A stretch of DNA of 8,648 nt from Soehngenia sp035406565 (GTDB taxonomy: Bacteria; Bacillota; Clostridia; Tissierellales; Tissierellaceae): assembly GCA_035406565.1 (NCBI GenBank), contig DAONLG010000066.1:1-8648 (forward strand), given 5' to 3'. Of this stretch, positions 6,875 through 8,648 are shown in pieces (within the stretch, counting starts at the first letter, position 1; each line of letters begins with the position of its first letter). Both the position numbers and the translations under genes were made by a program. The notes below the pieces were generated by a model. The model saw nothing but the letters and a program-made list of their open reading frames with translations. It searched no databases and was not told the DNA's origin.

Positions 6875-7609
6875 ATGATGAAGGACCCAAACAAAGAAAT
6901 AGAATCAATAGTTCAATGGCTTAAAGAAAAAGTATCATCAGCAGGTGCAAAAGGCTTAGTTTTTGGATTGAGCGGAGGCATAGATTCTGCTGTAATTGCG
7001 GGAATAAGTAAATTAGCTTTTCCTAATGAATCGCTTGGGGTTATTATGCCTATAAATAGTAATGTACAAGATGAAAGTGATGCTTTACTAGTTGCAAAGA
7101 CATTAGACCTAGATACTATAAACATAGACTTGAGTGGAATATATCAAAGTTTTCTAAAATCTTTGCCTTTTGAAGGTGAAAATCCAATGGCAAAAGCAAA
7201 TTTGAAACCAAGGCTTAGGATGATGACATTATATTTTTTTGCTCAAGAAATGAACTATCTTGTATGTGGTTCTAGTAATAAGTCAGAACTTGAAATTGGT
7301 TATTTTACCAAATATGGAGATAGTGGAGTAGACTTATTGCCACTTGCGGATTTTGTTAAATCAGAAGTCAGACAACTAGCAGAAGAATTGAAAATCCCTA
7401 GGGATATAATAATAAAACCACCAACAGCTGGTTTATGGGAAGGTCAAACTGATGAGAAAGAATTAGGTTTTAGTTATGATGTTTTGGATAAATATATTAA
7501 AACTGGAGAAGGACCGGAAGATATCGTAGAAAAAATCAAAGAATTGCATGAAAAATCCAAACATAAACGAGAATTTCCTCCTATTTATAAAAAAATTGGT
7601 GAAAATTAA
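6875..7609 (+). CDS. nadE: NAD synthetase, ammonia-dependent type
   Basis: NadE makes NAD+ from deamido-NAD+ (nicotinic acid adenine dinucleotide), ATP and ammonia, the last step of NAD synthesis, in the cytosol. The 244-residue length fits the short ammonia-dependent class: there is no N-terminal nitrilase (glutaminase) domain. The N-type ATP pyrophosphatase loop SGGIDS is at 33-38. Further family blocks are KANLKPRLRMMTLYF (107-121), GSSNKSE (132-138), FTKYGDSGVDLLPLADFVK (144-162) and KPPTAGLWEGQTDE (181-194), followed by a basic C-terminus KHKREFPP (229-236). All core motifs are intact. The gene follows the CoA-binding protein gene by 23 nt. Two tandem ATG codons make the start uncertain by one residue. 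Confidence 0.96.
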   Translation: MMKDPNKEIESIVQWLKEKVSSAGAKGLVFGLSGGIDSAVIAGISKLAFPNESLGVIMPINSNVQDESDALLVAKTLDLDTINIDLSGIYQSFLKSLPFEGENPMAKANLKPRLRMMTLYFFAQEMNYLVCGSSNKSELEIGYFTKYGDSGVDLLPLADFVKSEVRQLAEELKIPRDIIIKPPTAGLWEGQTDEKELGFSYDVLDKYIKTGEGPEDIVEKIKELHEKSKHKREFPPIYKKIGEN

Positions 7610-7627
7610 TCTCTCTTATGCTAAAAT
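7596..7627 (+). promoter_or_regulatory. yebC: Possible weak internal promoter before yebC
   Basis: TAAAAT (7622-7627) is preceded by TG at 7619-7620, giving an extended -10 look. A possible -35, TTGGTG (7596-7601), is 20 bp away and overlaps the end of nadE. The 51-nt gap is the longest in the cluster, which leaves room for a separate promoter. The evidence is motif-only and weak in such AT-rich DNA. Confidence 0.3.
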
Positions 7628-7660
7628 ATATGAGTTAGTTAATAAAAGGAGAGGTGTTTT

Positions 7661-8398
7661 ATGTCAGGACATTCAAAGTGGAACAATATAAAGAATAAAA
7701 AAGGTAAAGAAGATGCTAGAAAAGGTAAAGTATTTACAAAACTAGCAAGATACATTATGGTTGCTGCTAAAGAAGGAGGGCCTGATCCAGATTATAACCC
7801 ATCACTAAAAGCTGCAATCGAAAAAGCAAAAGCAGAAAATATGCCCAATGATAACATTGAGAGAGCTATAAAAAAAGGTATTGGGGAACTGGGTGGCCAA
7901 ATTTTTGAAGAGATAATGTATGAAGGATATGGACCTTCAGGAATAGCCATAATGGTAAATTGTTTAACTGACAATAGAAATAGAACTGCCTCAGATGTTA
8001 GACATGCTTTTGATAAATTCGGAGGGAATTTAGGACAAAGTGGTTCTGTCTCGTTTTTATTTGACAAAAAAGGGATTTTAGCTATTGAAAAAAACGAAGA
8101 AATTGATGAAGAAGAACTGACCCTCTTAGCGATCGATCTTGGGGCTGAAGATATATATATTGAAGAAGATGGATATCAAATAATTACTGATCCTAAAGAC
8201 TTTTCTAAAGTGGAAGATGGATTAAAAGAGGCTGGATACAATTTCATAATGGCTGAAATTTCGTATATACCTCAGACAACTGTCACATTGACAGATGAAA
8301 AAGATATTAAAAATATGAATCGATTACTTGAATTATTGGAAGACAGCGATGACGTTCAAGAAGTATATCATAATTGGGAGATGCCTGAAGAAGAATAA
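7661..8398 (+). CDS. yebC: YebC/PmpR family (TACO1-like) regulatory or translation factor
   Basis: YebC-family proteins were first described as DNA-binding regulators (PmpR). More recent work on the family, including mitochondrial TACO1, supports a role at the ribosome in translating proline-rich stretches. The 245-residue protein has the standard length and opens with the signature MSGHSKWNNIKNKKGKEDAR (1-20). AAIEKAKAENMPNDNIERAI (51-70), YEGYGPSGIAI (87-97), TDNRNRTASDVRHAFDKFGG (103-122) and SVSFLFDKKG (129-138) follow. The acidic C-terminal part ends with DVQEVYHNW (231-239). The ATG at 7661 follows a very strong ribosome binding site, AAAGGAGAGGTG (7645-7656), suggesting high expression. 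In many bacteria yebC neighbours ruvC; here the next gene encodes a membrane protein instead. Confidence 0.96.
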   Translation: MSGHSKWNNIKNKKGKEDARKGKVFTKLARYIMVAAKEGGPDPDYNPSLKAAIEKAKAENMPNDNIERAIKKGIGELGGQIFEEIMYEGYGPSGIAIMVNCLTDNRNRTASDVRHAFDKFGGNLGQSGSVSFLFDKKGILAIEKNEEIDEEELTLLAIDLGAEDIYIEEDGYQIITDPKDFSKVEDGLKEAGYNFIMAEISYIPQTTVTLTDEKDIKNMNRLLELLEDSDDVQEVYHNWEMPEEE

Positions 8399-8403
8399 GG
8401 GGG
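8397..8403 (+). promoter_or_regulatory. Ribosome binding site fixing a TTG start
   Basis: AAGGGGG overlaps the yebC stop codon by two bases and ends 8 nt before the TTG at 8412. The overlap suggests translational coupling with yebC. No in-frame ATG lies ahead of the membrane segment. Confidence 0.65.
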
Positions 8404-8411
8404 ATCTTCTA

Positions 8412-8648
8412 TTGAAAAAATTTGATTATTTTTTACTCATACTATTGATAATTAATGTTTCTATATTTGCACTAGTGATGGCAATAGAACGAAGTGCTTA
8501 CGATTTAGATTATTACATGGATTCTTATGAAAAAAATGGTGTGTATGAAGTGACACATAAGTCATATGAGGAACTTGAAAATCTTTCAAAAAAAATAATT
8601 GGAGTATTAAAAGGAAATTCAGATGTATCTGAATTAAGTCCCTATTTT
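8412..8648 (+). CDS. DUF1461/TIGR01906-like integral membrane protein, 5' part
   Basis: Only the first 79 codons are in the window and the frame is open to the end. The start is TTG, 13 nt after the yebC stop, behind a purine-rich ribosome binding site. The protein begins MKKFDYFLLILLIINVSIF, a short positive tip followed by a hydrophobic membrane segment (about 6-25). A Tyr/Asp-rich extracytoplasmic stretch with YDLDYYMDSYEKNGVYEV (34-51) follows, then an amphipathic segment (about 54-78) with LENLSKKIIGVLKGN. The arrangement resembles the N-terminus of the TIGR01906/DUF1461 family of firmicute membrane proteins, whose function is unknown. The assignment rests on overall pattern and not on a diagnostic motif, so it is moderate; that it is a membrane protein gene is much surer. 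Confidence 0.65.
   Translation, partial: MKKFDYFLLILLIINVSIFALVMAIERSAYDLDYYMDSYEKNGVYEVTHKSYEELENLSKKIIGVLKGNSDVSELSPYF

Overview
The window is AT-rich chromosomal DNA from a low-GC Gram-positive bacterium. An anaerobic Firmicute of the Clostridia/Tissierellia type fits best. This rests on strong purine-rich ribosome binding sites, AT-rich codon use, several GTG and TTG starts, a FolD of the 'FRPLPKHI' type, and a class A penicillin-binding protein with the long middle insert I associate with clostridial PBP1A proteins. The genus cannot be fixed from the sequence alone. All protein genes belong to recognisable families. I found no mobile element, CRISPR array, tRNA, rRNA or defence locus.

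Layout. (1) 1-656 (+) is the 3' part of a secreted SH3 plus NlpC/P60 cell-wall hydrolase, closed by a hairpin terminator at its stop codon. (2) 713-1570 (+) is a FolD-family folate enzyme; its last codons form one arm of a strong terminator. (3) 1587-4469 (-) is a 960-residue bifunctional class A penicillin-binding protein, convergent with folD and transcribed from a good extended -10 promoter. (4) 4470-4633 is a divergent promoter region with the two -35 boxes almost back to back. (5) 4634-8648 (+) is a run of closely spaced same-strand genes with gaps of 13 to 51 nt and no clear terminator: hflX, yigZ, a small CoA-binding protein gene, nadE, yebC, and the 5' end of a DUF1461-type membrane protein gene.

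Function. The left half concerns the cell envelope (wall hydrolase, peptidoglycan synthase) and one-carbon metabolism. The right half is a housekeeping cluster concerned with ribosomes and translation (HflX, YebC, probably YigZ) and with cofactors (NAD synthetase, CoA-binding protein). The cluster is probably at least partly co-transcribed from the promoter before hflX, with a possible weak internal promoter before yebC.

Nothing amounts to a new biological system. The points most worth a second look are that FolD lacks two of the three classic active-site residues of the family (the cyclohydrolase lysine and the neighbouring glutamine), that HflX lacks the usual C-terminal domain, and the geometry of the divergent promoters.
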